From positions 310,001 to 374,000 of the forward strand of contig CAWBME010000007.1 of assembly GCA_963789825.1 (NCBI GenBank): a DNA stretch of 64,000 nt. Reading direction: 5' to 3'. This DNA comes from PFL42 sp963789825. GTDB lineage: Bacteria > Chloroflexota > Anaerolineae > Anaerolineales > E44-bin32. Made by a program: the position numbers and the translations under genes. The stretch's first letter is position 1. Every line of letters starts with the position of its first letter. The notes below the pieces were generated by a model, which worked only from the letters and a program-made list of their open reading frames with translations, had not been told where the DNA came from and made no database searches. Shown in pieces: positions 28,981 through 38,868 of the stretch.

Positions 28981-31233
28981 ATGACAACCTCCAAGCGATC
29001 CACCCGATGGACTGTGGCCGTTGTTGTCGCGGCGGTCCTGGCTTGCATGGTGCTGGGGCTATTCTTCGGGCCGCGCTACTTCCAACGCGGACAAGACTAC
29101 CTGGGGCGGCCGCTCGTCCTGATCCATAGCCCGGCGAATGGTGAGCGTCTGCCCTTCGGGCAGATGGTCCCGGCCATCGCCCTGGCGCGCTCCGAGGCCG
29201 GTATCACCCGGATGGAGCTGTGGGCCGAGGGGAAGGTCATCGCCTCGCAGGAGGCTCCGGCCGGCGAGACGCTCTCGCCGATGACCCTCGCCGCCGCCTG
29301 GAATCCGACAACGCTCGGTCCGCATCGGGTCACCGTGCGCGCCTTCACTGCGCGCGGCCTTGGCGGCTACGCCTCACGTCGATGTCGAGGTGGTCGAAGG
29401 AGCGACAACCCTCGGCAGCCACACGGTCTCCGAAGGCGAGAGCCTCGAGGACATCGCCGTCGACTACGGCATCGAGCCGGACGAGCTGGCGGGTCTGAAA
29501 TCCCGGCCTTCCTGCCGACGGACCTGCGGCCGGCAGCGAGCTGATCGTGCCCTTGAGCGGCATCCCATCCGACGACGCCTCCGCCTTCCGAGGCATCGGG
29601 CGAGCGAGCGCCGGAGGCTCCGGATGAACCGGCGCCCGAGGGGCATCCCGGAGGAGCGGGAAAGTCGCGCGTCTCGTCGGCCTGCGCCTGGAAGCCTTGG
29701 ACCTGCGAACCGACGCCGGCTACGAGTCGCTTCACTGCTACGCCGCGGTAGGGGGTCGCCCGCCGCGCTGGTTCCCCGACGCGGACGGAGACCCGGCAAC
29801 GGATAAGTCCTTCGCTCCGCTGAGCGGGACACACTGGGACATCGCAGCGCACTTCTCCGGCAGTGAAGCGCCCCTGCTCTTCTGGCCGGGCGATACGGAC
29901 CTGCCGTTTGACATCACGTGCGTCGGCGTGCGCGGCGGAGGGACGGATGCTGTCGAGCTCGGTCGCCTGGCGTTGGCCATTCCGCCGGCAGATTGGGACG
30001 GCGAACGCCGCCGGGCAAGCGCCGAAGGCGAAGGTGGCTTCGAGCTGGAATACCGGGTCGGCTTCGCCGACCTCGAGCCCAAGGGGCTCGACTTGGGCGA
30101 TGGCGGTGCCCCAGAACGTGCGCTATGACGACCGCCGCCAGGAATTGCACTGGGACTACACCCCAACCCGGGCCCCGAGGGCGAAGCGGAGATCGATGGC
30201 TTCCTGCTCTTCCTGAACGAGAACCTGGTATGGGAGTTGAATGCCGACGAGCGCGAGAGCCGGCTGCCCGAAGAGTGGTTGGCTCCGCCGTGCGGCGAGG
30301 AGTACGTTTTCAGCCTCCGCGCCTTCCACCGCCCCTACCCCGACGGAGCCTACTCCGGACGAGTCCAATCCCGCGACCCTTGCCGGAGGCGAACCGGGCA
30401 CCGAGGCTTGCGGCCGCGAGTTCCTGGTGAGTTTCAGGCGTCTGGACGTCTTCGACATGGGCGACGACGGGGACGATGATCCCCGACATGATGGGCCCGA
30501 TCGATGGCTGGGTGACTGCGAACGGCACGTTCCATTCCTTTGGGAACCCGCCGAGTGTCAGCATCCCCAACAATTCCAGCTTCAACCTGGACACCTTCTT
30601 CTGGGATGACTACTCCGAAGCCAACACGTTTCTCGTCCCACTCGCCGAGGGTGAACAGCTGCAACATCAGCTTTCAACATGGACTGACAACGACCGGCGA
30701 CGGCTCGCTACGACAACGGCATCTGCACCGGTGATGACAACGTTCACGCCGACGACCTTCTCGCGGACCTGTCGAAGGCAGCTTCGACGCCACTCGCGAT
30801 TGGGAGGACGAGGTTCGCTGCCGCATCGAGTACACCATCGAACCGGCGCCGGGCAGCCCGGTCGGCGTTGCGGGCGGCGGCTTGCTGCTGCCCTGGCTCG
30901 ACCTGACCGACGTCACCCTCGACGAGGCCGACCGGCGAACTTCAGCTCCACATCACCAACACCGGGAGCGCCGCCTGGGCCAACCACGACCTGGACGTCC
31001 ACGTCACCAGCCGCGATGGGGAAGAGACCGGGACGCACACCTGGCCGCTGTTCTACCTGGACCCCCTGGCGGAGGTCGTCCTGCAGGACCCGTCGCTGAC
31101 GGCCGAATCACCGAGGCGGCCTGCGTGCACCTCGACTACAACGACCGGGTGCTGGAGTCGCTACGAGGACACCGGGGTGCTCTCTCACGGTCCGCTGTGT
31201 CCGTCCCTGGAGTACAGAAGGGCTGGCGACTAG
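28981..31233 (+). CDS. Membrane-anchored LysM-containing surface protein, broken by many frame changes
   Basis: Starts MTTSKRSTRWTVAVV, with one N-terminal membrane helix (VVVAAVLACMVLGLFFG). An Ig-like block (LIHSPANGERLPFG to HRVTVRAFTA) and a LysM domain (HTVSEGESLEDIAVDYG, then DELAGLNPGLP once corrected) follow. Large beta-rich regions come next, including ELEYRVGFADLEPKGLDLG, GFLLFLNENLVWELNADE and LDVHVTSRDGEE, down to a TAG at 31231. I count about a dozen or more frame changes, near 29375, 29497, 29582, 29660, 30108, 30165, 30352, 30472, 30655, 30705, 30770, 30935, 31095 and 31162. Every segment between them is open and sensible, and total length is a multiple of three. Sequence errors are more likely than decay, but a true pseudogene is not excluded. 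Confidence 0.6.
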
Positions 31234-31722
31234 CGGACACCAGACTGCGGCTTTCAGCTATTAGTCTCAGAAGAGGCCGACTTCGTCGCCGTCGCGGAGG
31301 TACCGAGCCCAGGGTTGTCGGCCTGCGGCGAGCCCGCAAACGCCAGTTGCTCTTGGTTCTCGCTGACCGCTCGACCGCTGATCGCTGAGCGCGGCTGGAG
31401 CTAGACCAGCCGCCCCGGGGCAGCCGGCTGTTCAGCCCCGATCGGCGACTGAGCTGCGCGGGCAGGTGGAGTCCAGCTTCAGGCCTTGACGCCAGCTCGC
31501 CTCGGAATGCCCGCTGCGCGATCGCAGCTCGGATCGTGCTGGGCTTGTGCGGCCGGGGTGGCAGATGGAGGCAGTCACGTTTGCGGGCTGGTTCGCAGGA
31601 CCGATGGCCACCCGGTCTGATCCAGCCAGGGATTTCGATGCGTGGCCGATCTGGCTCCGACGCCTCTTGGCGCGTTGAATGCTCGGCTGGCCAGGCTGCC
31701 CGACCGAGAAGCCTCGCACCGA
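31234..31722. other. Gene-free convergent interval
   Basis: About 490 bases between two convergent genes. It contains short degenerate repeats of the CAGC/CTGACCGCT type (around 31242-31270 and 31352-31390). I see no conserved reading frame, terminator with T-run or RNA gene. Confidence 0.5.
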
Positions 31723-33154
31723 TCAGACCAGCGTGAATCCCGACGGCCGCTCCAGGAATTGCCCTCCCCCTGCCCTCCCCAACCACTGGCCGCGATCGAC
31801 GATGAGTGCGCCGCGCAGGTAGACCTTCTCGGGGAAGCCGATCAAGTCCCAGCCTTCGTACAGGTTGTAGTCGGTGCGATGCTGGGCGACGCGCCACCCC
31901 GTACTTGCATCTGGCGCTCGGGGTCCCAGACGACGATATCGGCGTCGGAGCCAGGGAGCAGGACGCCTTTCTTCGGGTACAGGCCGAAGGCCTTGGCCGG
32001 GATTGGTCGAGGTCAGGGCGACGAACTGCTCCTGGGTGAGGCGGCCGGTGCGCACGCCATGGGTCCACAGCACGGGGAGCCGATCCCCGACGCCCGGCAC
32101 GCCGTTGGGGATCTTGGTGAAGTCGTCGCGGCCGAGCTCCTTCCCAGGGATCTGCACCGGCTCGCCTTCATACTCGATCGGACGGGTGCCATCGAAGAAG
32201 AATGGACAGTGGTCGGTGCCGACGGTCTGTAGATCGCCGGCGGCATAGGCCGGCCCACAGCGCGGCGTTGTCGGCCGCCGCGTGCGCATCGGCGGCGAGC
32301 ACACCCACTTGGCGCCGTCCGGGCGTGCCAGATCGTCCTCGGTGAAGAACAGGTACGGCGGGCAGGTTTCTCCCATCACTGGAAGGCCGCGGTCGCGGGC
32401 GTAGCGGATCTGGTCGACCTCGCCGGCGGTGTTGACGTGCACGACATACAGCGGCGCGCCGGCCTGAGCCGCCAGCGCAGATGCCGCGCAGCGTGGCCTC
32501 GACCGCGCCCCAGGCCGGCCGCGTGCGCGCGTGCCACACCGGCGAACGCTGGCCGGCCGCCAGCGCCTCGGCCACCAGGATCTCGATCACATCGCCGTTC
32601 TCGGCGTGCAGCATGGTCAGCAGGCCATGCTCGCCGGCGGCGCGCAACACGCGGAAGATCTCGCCGTCGTGCAGGCGCAACCGGTTGTTGTAAGCGGTGA
32701 AGACCTTGAGCGAAGTCACGCCGCGGGCCGAAAGCCGTGCGATCTCGGACAGGATGGCGGCGTCGAGGTGGGTGACATTCATATGGAAGGAGAAATCGAT
32801 CGCCGCCTTGGGCGCGGCTTTCTCCAGCCACTCGTCCAGGCCGGCCTCCAGGCTGCCGCTCTCCAGTTGAGGGACGAAGTCCATCACCGTGGTCGTGCCG
32901 CCGAAGGCGGCGGCCTTGTGCCCGGTGTAGTGATCGTCCGACGAGACCGTGTCGAACATCGGCAGGTCGAAGTGGGTGTGCGGATCGACCCCTCCGGGCA
33001 GGATGAGCTTCCCACCGACGCTCACGACCTCGGCGCCGTTGGCGGGGATCCCCCGGCCGACGTTGGCGATGTGCTCGTCCTCGATCAGCACATCCGCCGG
33101 GAAGCTGCCCAGGTCCGTCACCACCGTTCCACCCTGTAGCAGTTGTCGTTGCAT
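31723..33154 (-). CDS. hyuA: Dihydropyrimidinase/D-hydantoinase family amidohydrolase, several frame breaks
   Basis: Opens cyclic amides such as hydantoins, dihydropyrimidines or related purine products. It starts MQRQLLQGGTVVTDLG with GGGAG upstream. Metal-site blocks are GGVDPHTHFDLPMFD, LKVFTAYNN (the carbamylated-Lys strand), MLHAENGD, YVVHVNTAGE and VGTDHCPFFFDG. The C-terminal part reads KAFGLYPKKGVLLPGSDADIVVWD and ends SGFTLV. Frame changes near 32475, 32272, 32245, 32005 and 31890 can all be explained by extra single bases, and the total length fits seven of them. A hydantoinase (HyuA) belongs to the ssnA/ygeW purine-degradation gene set, which fits the context. It is transcribed toward 31.7 kb and divergent from the next gene. 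Confidence 0.85.
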
Positions 33155-33185
33155 CTGCGGCTCCCTTCGCGTCGAGTCCCGCTCC

Positions 33186-33191
33186 ATTATA
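33186..33191 (-). promoter_or_regulatory. -10 box upstream of the hydantoinase gene
   Basis: Perfect TATAAT on the minus strand, 32 bases before the hydantoinase ATG. The -35 region is poor. Confidence 0.45.
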
Positions 33192-33319
33192 GGCGGCGTG
33201 CCGGCCCGACGCCTCCGAGAATCCGCGGCCGAGGGAAGCCTGGCAGGAGAATCTGAGGTATTATCTCCATCTGCCGGCCGTGTCCATGCTTCCCATTTCG
33301 CGGCGCCGCGAGGACTCGC

Positions 33320-33961
33320 TTGCCGGAAACGCGATCTTCCGCTGTTGGATGTCGACGGCGAACTTCCCCTGGACCCATTGCTGCACAAGTACGGCAAGCG
33401 ACGCGCACGCATGGAGCCGATGTACGCCGAGATGCTCACCGTCGCCAGAGGGCTGGTGGAGCCGGTGGTCCTGTACCGCGCCTTCCCGTCAACCGAGGTG
33501 CCCGACTTCGCCGAGCCGCTGCGCATCGCCGAACGCGTTCGTGCTCGGGCTGTGTTCGCTGGGCAGCGCGCTGGAAGCGCGTGTCGCGGGGCTGTTCCCC
33601 GACGAGCCCGCCCAGGCCGTCGTGCTCGACGAGATCGGCAACGCCATGGTCGCCGGGCTGGCGCGGCGGCTCCACCGCCAGATCCGCGACGGCTGCGGCC
33701 GAGGGGCTGCGCGCCGGGCCCGGCTATCGGCCCGGGATCGGCCACTGGCCGGTCGAGCTTCAGCCGCGCATCTTCCACCTGCTCGAGGCCGAGCAGCATG
33801 GCATTCGCCTCACCGGCGGATTGATGATGGAGCCGCGGAAGTCGGTGAGCATGATCGTTCCGGTGGGCAGCGCCTGGGCCGAACGGTGTATGCTCCGGCC
33901 TCGAACGACCTCTAGCAGGCTGCCGCAGAACGCCGGGTCGTCGTCCAACCCTCTCCCCTAG
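33320..33961 (+). CDS. Stand-alone MetH-activation-domain-like protein, three frame breaks
   Basis: The best reading starts at TTG 33320 (MPETDLPLLDVDGELPLD), with GAGG six bases upstream, and has single extra bases near 33332, 33535 and 33695; the length is then a multiple of three. The product is about 212 residues. VVLDEIGNAMVAGLARRLH, PGYRPGIGHWPVELQPRIFHLL and PRKSVSMIVPVG match the pattern of the vitamin B12-dependent methionine synthase activation domain, which binds S-adenosylmethionine. No MetH catalytic domains are nearby. Such lone domains occur next to corrinoid methyltransferases, but none is visible here. The assignment is by motif recall and needs a profile search. Confidence 0.6.
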   Translation: MPETRSSAVGCRRRTSPGPIAAQVRQATRTHGADVRRDAHRRQRAGGAGGPVPRLPVNRGARLRRAAAHRRTRSCSGCVRWAARWKRVSRGCSPTSPPRPSCSTRSATPWSPGWRGGSTARSATAAAEGLRAGPGYRPGIGHWPVELQPRIFHLLEAEQHGIRLTGGLMMEPRKSVSMIVPVGSAWAERCMLRPRTTSSRLPQNAGSSSNPLP

Positions 33962-34503
33962 CCCTCCCCCTGCATGAGCCGACATCCGCGACCTCAACCG
34001 AGTTGCGGCGGAGCAAGGGGTGGATATTCCTGGGGGTGGGCGGAGCCAAGCTCCCCCACCCCCCAGGTCTTCGTTCCCCCTCTCCGCCACGGCTTGTGGC
34101 GTGCCCGTGTGCCGTCCGTGGAGAGGGGGTCAGGAGGTGAGGTCGAAAGCACTTCGTCTAGCAAGCTCCTAGCAGCCTCCCCGCCTCCGCACCTGGCCAA
34201 CCGCACCCGCCGCGAGGCGCCCCATGGGCGCTGCACGCATCCCCTGGGCCTGTGCGGAGGACTTGGCGTGAAGGCGACAGAAGCACGGGAGCCGCTGGGG
34301 ATGGACCACACCGAGTTTCCCAACAGCGATCTCCCCAGACGGAGTGCCGCAGCGGCGTGACCCTGTTTCGGTGGGCTGCGCGAACTCCAGGGCTAAGCTG
34401 GAAGCCGGAGCATCGCCTCTGAGTTGTGCTTCCCATGGGCCATGGCCTGAGCATCTGCCCGCGCCAAGGTCGGCAGCGGCCGCCGGCCCGGAACCGGTGG
34501 CCG
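33962..34503. other. Gene-free interval with an imperfect GC hairpin
   Basis: About 540 bases between convergent genes. The only structure I see is an inverted repeat at 34029-34067 (CCTGGGGGTGGG pairing imperfectly with CCCACCCCCCAGG), possibly a terminator but without a T-run. No reading frame looks conserved. Confidence 0.45.
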
Positions 34504-35001
34504 CTAGGCCGGCTCCCGCAAGCCCGGTCGGTGCCACGCCTCCCGCCTCTCACGCACCATGCGCCACAGGTGCGCCCGCTCGTGGGCGCCGCTCAGCACC
34601 AGCTCCCGCAGATCGCGGGCGGTCAACATCCGCTCGCCAGTTGTGTAGAGGAAGGTGAAGCGGTGCCAACGGCGCGAGGCGATCGGGCGAATCAGCCGCT
34701 CGAGAGGCCCCAACTGCAGCTTGATGTACGGCTCATCCGCCCGCGGGTGGTCGGGATCGGTTCTCAAGAGCGCGGCGCGCGTCGTCAACTCGTAACCTCG
34801 GACGGGCGCCACCCAGCGCACCGACCAGCGCTCGGCGCCGAAGGCCGCCGTCTGGTAGAAGGCCAGCCAGTCCACATGCAAGGTCTTGGGGGAGAAAGCG
34901 AGTGGGATCCGATACCATCCCAGCACGCGAGCGATTTCCAGGTCGCGCGGGTTCCGGGCGATGGCGACCAGCACCAGGTCCTCAGGCAGTATCTCCGGCA
35001 T
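34504..35001 (-). CDS. Conserved-looking hypothetical protein
   Basis: I do not recognise this 165-residue protein. It opens MPEILPEDLVLVAIARNPRDLEIARVL and continues GWYRIPLAFSPKTLHVDWLAFYQT, with alternating basic and aromatic residues and RWHRFTFLYTTGERML near the C-terminus. It is soluble, has no membrane helix or signal, and has normal codon use. It is the last gene of the minus-strand run that begins at 51.2 kb, separated from the PLP enzyme by a strong hairpin. The mix of beta strands, RW pairs and basic patches could suit nucleic-acid binding, but this is speculation. Confidence 0.6.
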   Translation of the reverse strand: MPEILPEDLVLVAIARNPRDLEIARVLGWYRIPLAFSPKTLHVDWLAFYQTAAFGAERWSVRWVAPVRGYELTTRAALLRTDPDHPRADEPYIKLQLGPLERLIRPIASRRWHRFTFLYTTGERMLTARDLRELVLSGAHERAHLWRMVRERREAWHRPGLREPA

Positions 35002-35017
35002 GATGCACCCCCTGCTG

Positions 35018-35052
35018 CCGGAGGAGGAGGGGAGCTGGCTCCCCTCCTCCGG
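35018..35052. terminator. Strong GC hairpin between the PLP gene and the hypothetical gene
   Basis: A 13-base-pair perfect stem (35023-35035 with 35038-35050) with a two-base turn. There is no T-run on either strand, so it may act as a weak terminator, attenuator or RNA-processing site reducing expression of the last gene. Confidence 0.45.
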
Positions 35053-35074
35053 ATTGTCACGTCGGCCGCACCGG

Positions 35075-36541
35075 CTACTTCTGGCCGGTCAATCCGTTGA
35101 ACTCCTCGATCAGCGCATCGATCTCGTCGGTCTGCGTCTGCACGGCGCGCCAGTAGTCCGGCGCCGACCACTGGGCAAGGATCTCCTCGTACGTCCTTCC
35201 TTGTTGTTCGACCCAGGTGTAGTACTTCAGATTGTGGACGCGCCGGCGGTCGGTAAGGCGCAGCTCGAGCAGGTTGTCGGTCGACTCGCCGAGCAGGTAG
35301 CGGGCATAGTCGGCGGCAGCGTCCTTCTCGCCGTACTCCCCATACTCGGCGTGCATCTCGGTCAGCCGACTGGCGTAAAGCTCCATCGAGTCGGTCAGGA
35401 TGGTCAGCACGACATCCTGTGGGCCAAGCTCGTAGTACTTGGCGAGCTTGATCGACGACAGCAGGTTGGCAATCCCGGAGAAGCCGAGCAGGTCGAGCCG
35501 GCCGACCATCGCCTCCGGTACCCCCTGCCTGACCAGGTGCGCGCGCCCGGCCTTCTCGTTGAACAGGCGCGAGATGTTCACCACGGCCGCGTCGTCAATC
35601 GCCACCACCAGGTCGGTGTTGGCCACGTTGTGGATCCAGGGAACATGCTTGTCGCCGATGCCCTCGATGCGGTGCGCGCCGAAGCCGTTCTCGAGCAGCG
35701 TCGGGCACTGCAGCGCCTCCGAGGCGGCGACCTTGCTGGTCGGGTAGACCTGCTTCAGATAGTCGCCGCAGGCGATGGTGCCAGCCGAGCCGGTGGTCAG
35801 CGCCACGCCGCGATAGGTGTCTGCCGACCGGAGCTCGCGCTCCAGGACTTCCTGCATGGCGTGCCCGGTAACTTCGTAGTGCCACAGGTAGTTGCCGAAC
35901 TCCTCGAACTGGTTGAAGATCATCAGATCCTGGCCGGAGCGCCGCAGCTCCCAGCACTTGTCGAAGATCTCTTTGACATTCGATTCGCTGCCCGGCGTCT
36001 TGATCACCTCGCCGGCGATCTTGGACAGCCACTCGAAGCGCTCCCGGCTCATCCCCTCGGGCAGGATGGCGATCGATTCGCAGCCCAGCAGCGCCGAATT
36101 GTAGGCGCCGCCCCGGCAGTAGTTCCCGGTCGACGGCCAGACGGCCTTCTGCGTCGTCGGGTCGAACTGGCCGGTGACCAGCCGCGGCACCAAACAGCCG
36201 AACGCCGCCCCAACCTTGTGCGCGCCCGTCGGGAACCACTTGCCCACCAAGGCGATGATGCGGGCCTGGGTCCCAGTCAGACTGGACGGGAATTCCAGGT
36301 AGTTGACGCCCCCGAATCCACCGCCTTTGGCGACCGGCTCGTTCTTCCAGGTGATACGGAAGAGGTTCAGCGGGTCGACGTCCCACAGGCCGACGCCGCC
36401 CAGCTTCTGGCGGATCCCAGCCGGGATCTTGCTCGGGTCCTTCATCTGGGCGAAGGTCGGAATCAGGATGTTGCGCTCGCGGGCGCGTGCCGCGGCGCGC
36501 TTGCGGCGCTCGACATCGACGGTCAGGTCAATTCTGCTCAT
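35075..36541 (-). CDS. PLP-dependent fold-type II enzyme of unknown substrate
   Basis: A 488-residue protein, longer than cysteine synthase (about 310) or diaminopropionate ammonia-lyase (about 400). WFPTGAHKVGAAFG holds the likely PLP lysine, STGNYCRGGAYNSALLG resembles the substrate loop of this fold, and TTGSAGTIACGDYL is the phosphate-binding loop. An N-terminal extension of about 90 residues (KIPAGIRQKLGGVGLWDVDP) and a long C-terminal helical part are unusual. It sits in the run with carbamate kinase and YgeW. In known purine-degrading sets a PLP fold-II enzyme, YgeX, splits 2,3-diaminopropionate; this gene could fill that place, but sequence alone does not show it. Confidence 0.75.
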   Translation of the reverse strand: MSRIDLTVDVERRKRAAARARERNILIPTFAQMKDPSKIPAGIRQKLGGVGLWDVDPLNLFRITWKNEPVAKGGGFGGVNYLEFPSSLTGTQARIIALVGKWFPTGAHKVGAAFGCLVPRLVTGQFDPTTQKAVWPSTGNYCRGGAYNSALLGCESIAILPEGMSRERFEWLSKIAGEVIKTPGSESNVKEIFDKCWELRRSGQDLMIFNQFEEFGNYLWHYEVTGHAMQEVLERELRSADTYRGVALTTGSAGTIACGDYLKQVYPTSKVAASEALQCPTLLENGFGAHRIEGIGDKHVPWIHNVANTDLVVAIDDAAVVNISRLFNEKAGRAHLVRQGVPEAMVGRLDLLGFSGIANLLSSIKLAKYYELGPQDVVLTILTDSMELYASRLTEMHAEYGEYGEKDAAADYARYLLGESTDNLLELRLTDRRRVHNLKYYTWVEQQGRTYEEILAQWSAPDYWRAVQTQTDEIDALIEEFNGLTGQK

Positions 36542-36557
36542 GGTGCTCTACGTCTCC

Positions 36558-37577
36558 TCAGGACTTGCGGGTTGCGGTCCGGCGGGCAGGACGCGTGCCG
36601 GCCGATGCGCTCTTGCCGGACACCCCCTTGGACGGCCGGTCGTCCGGGCCCTGGCGCACGACATACAGTGGACGCCCTTTCGCCTCGTCGTACAAACGCC
36701 CGATGTACTCGCCCAGGATCCCGACGCAGATCAGCTGGACTCCGCCCAGGAACAGCACGGCGATCAGCGTGGTCGCCTGGCCCACAAAGGCCTGGTTGCC
36801 GGTGAGGCGCATGGCGATCACGAAGGGGATGCACAGTGCGCTGAGCGCGGCGCAGGCGAAGCCAAAGTACGTCGCCAGTTGCAGCGGGAAGTACGAGTAG
36901 CCGGTGATGGCGTTCACCGCCAGGCGGACCATTTTGCGGAACGGGTACTTGGTCTCGCCCGCCACGCGCGCGGCGCGCTCGTAGGGAACGCCGATCTGGC
37001 GGAATCCCACCCAGGCGGCCATGCCCCGCAGGAAGCGGTGCCGCTCGCGCATCTGCTTGAGCGCGTCGACCACCTTGCGATCCAGCAGGCGGAAGTCTCC
37101 GGTGTCGAGCGGGATCTTGACGTCGGTGATGCGATAGATGAGGCGGTAGAAGAGCGAGGCGGTGGCCAGCTTGAACCAGGTCTCGCCTTCGCGTTCGGCG
37201 TGCACGGCGTAGACCACTTCGTAGCCCTGGCGCCACTTCTCTGCCAGCTCCGGGATGAGTTCCGGCGGATCCTGCAGGTCGGCATCGATGATCACCACCG
37301 CCTGGCCGCGGCAGTAGTCGAGGCCGGCGGTGACGGCCAGTTGGTGGCCGAAGTTGCGCGAGAAGAGCACCGGCCGCACGCGCCGATCGTGGTTGGCCAG
37401 CGCCAGGATCGCCTCCCCCGAGCCGTCGCTGCTGCCGTCGTCGACGAGCACCAGCTCCCAGGGCTCGCCCATTCCATCCATCACGCCCGCCACACGGGCG
37501 AGCAGCGCGGGCAGGTTGTCCAGCTCGTTGTAGATCGGGGCGATGATCGAGAAGACGGGGATTGCGTCGCGCGCCAT
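36558..37577 (-). CDS. Family 2 membrane glycosyltransferase (GtrB/DPM1-like)
   Basis: About 339 residues. The N-terminal GT-A domain has SIIAPIYNELDNLPALL, LVDDGSSDGS, SRNFGHQLAVTAGLDY and the metal site IIDADLQDPPELIPEL. Two C-terminal membrane helices (about 230-255 and 265-290) follow. Such enzymes move a sugar to undecaprenyl phosphate for cell-envelope glycans. GAGG lies before the third in-frame start, the ATG at 37577, which I chose over a GTG and an ATG just upstream. It seems unrelated to purine metabolism and may be a passenger of the run. Confidence 0.88.
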   Translation of the reverse strand: MARDAIPVFSIIAPIYNELDNLPALLARVAGVMDGMGEPWELVLVDDGSSDGSGEAILALANHDRRVRPVLFSRNFGHQLAVTAGLDYCRGQAVVIIDADLQDPPELIPELAEKWRQGYEVVYAVHAEREGETWFKLATASLFYRLIYRITDVKIPLDTGDFRLLDRKVVDALKQMRERHRFLRGMAAWVGFRQIGVPYERAARVAGETKYPFRKMVRLAVNAITGYSYFPLQLATYFGFACAALSALCIPFVIAMRLTGNQAFVGQATTLIAVLFLGGVQLICVGILGEYIGRLYDEAKGRPLYVVRQGPDDRPSKGVSGKSASAGTRPARRTATRKS

Positions 37578-37604
37578 CATCACCTCAGCCTCTCGCCAGT
37601 CGGG

Positions 37605-38866
37605 TCAAGCGAGCGCGGCCTGCAGGGCGGCCAGTGTCGGCTCGATCACCCGCGCTTCGCCGGCGGCCTGCATCGCGGCCCGGATGTCCTTCAGCCCGCT
37701 GCCGGTGCTCAGCAGGACGACCTTCTCGCCGGGCGCCACCAACCCACGGCGCGCGGCGACCTCCAGCCCGGCATACCCGGCCGCCGCCGCTGGCTCGGCG
37801 AAGATGGCAGCCGCGCCCAAGTGTCCGGATGGCGGCCAGGATCTCGGCATCCTCGACCGTGACATACGCACCACCGGTCTCCCGAGCGGCTCGGACAGCT
37901 CGAACGCCATCGCGCGGCAGATCGACAGAGATGCTATCGGCCAGCGTGTCCGCTCGCACCGGGACGATCTCCTCGGAACCCCGCGCAAAGGCCTGGGCGA
38001 TCGCCGCCGATCCCGTCGCCTGCACGCCAATCAGCCGCGGCATGGCCCCGATCCAGCCGAGCTCGAGCAGGTCGCGGAACCCCTTGTGCAGCCCGCTGAT
38101 GATGTTGCCGTCGCCGACGGAGACCACCACCGCATCCGGCGCCGCCCAACTGCCCTCACCCGGCGAGCCAAGCGCTCGCGTCAGCTGTTCGCAGATCTCG
38201 AAGGCGGCGGTCTTCTTGCCCTCGGCGGTGAACGGGTTGTAGCCGGTGTTGCGGCAATACCAGCCGAACCGCTCTGCCGCCTGCAGTCGTCAGGTCGAAG
38301 GCCTGGTCGTAGGTTCCGTCGACCAGCATCACGCGCGCGCCGAAGATCAGCAGCTGCGCGACCTTCGCCGGAGGCGCGGTGCGCGGCGCCAGGATCACCG
38401 CCGGCAGGCCGGCGGCGGCGGCCATTCCCGCCAGGGCAGCGCCGGCGTTGCCGGTCGAGGCGGTGACGATCGTCTCGGCGCCGATGGCCTGGGCGCGCGC
38501 CACCGCCACGGCACTGGCGCGGTCCTTGAAGGAAGCGGTCGGATTGCGGCCATCATCCTTGACCCACAGCTGCTCGAGGCCCAGGCCTTGGGCGAGGCGC
38601 CTCGGCCGCAGCAGCGGCGTCCACCCCGCCGCCCGCAAGGCGCTCCCCTCATGGCCAGGATCGCCAACCGGCAACAGCGGCAGGTAGCGCCAGATCGACT
38701 CTTCGCTGGAACGGCCGATCGCCTCTGGTGACGTGGCCCGGCGCAGCGCGGCGTAGTCCAGCACAACATCCAGGTTGCCGCCCTCGCGCGGGCAGGTGTA
38801 GATGACCTGCTCCGGGCCAAATTCCTCCCGGCACAACGAACAGCGGTAGCCGACAAAGCTCCCCAC
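37605..38866 (-). CDS. thrC: Threonine synthase, two frame breaks
   Basis: Converts O-phosphohomoserine to threonine with PLP. The N-terminus has a zinc-ribbon-like CSLCREEFGP with a later CP. LWVKDDGRNPTASFKDRAS carries the PLP lysine and TASTGNAGAALAG the substrate loop. Breaks near 38278 (DLTTA then AAERFGWYCRNTGYNPFTAEGKKT) and 37827 (AIRTL then GAAAIFAEPAAAAGYAGL) are each solved by one extra base; length then fits about 419 residues. It starts two bases after the permease gene and so appears co-transcribed with the transporter. A role for a threonine synthase-like PLP enzyme in the pathway cannot be excluded. Confidence 0.87.
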
Positions 38867-38868
38867 GG

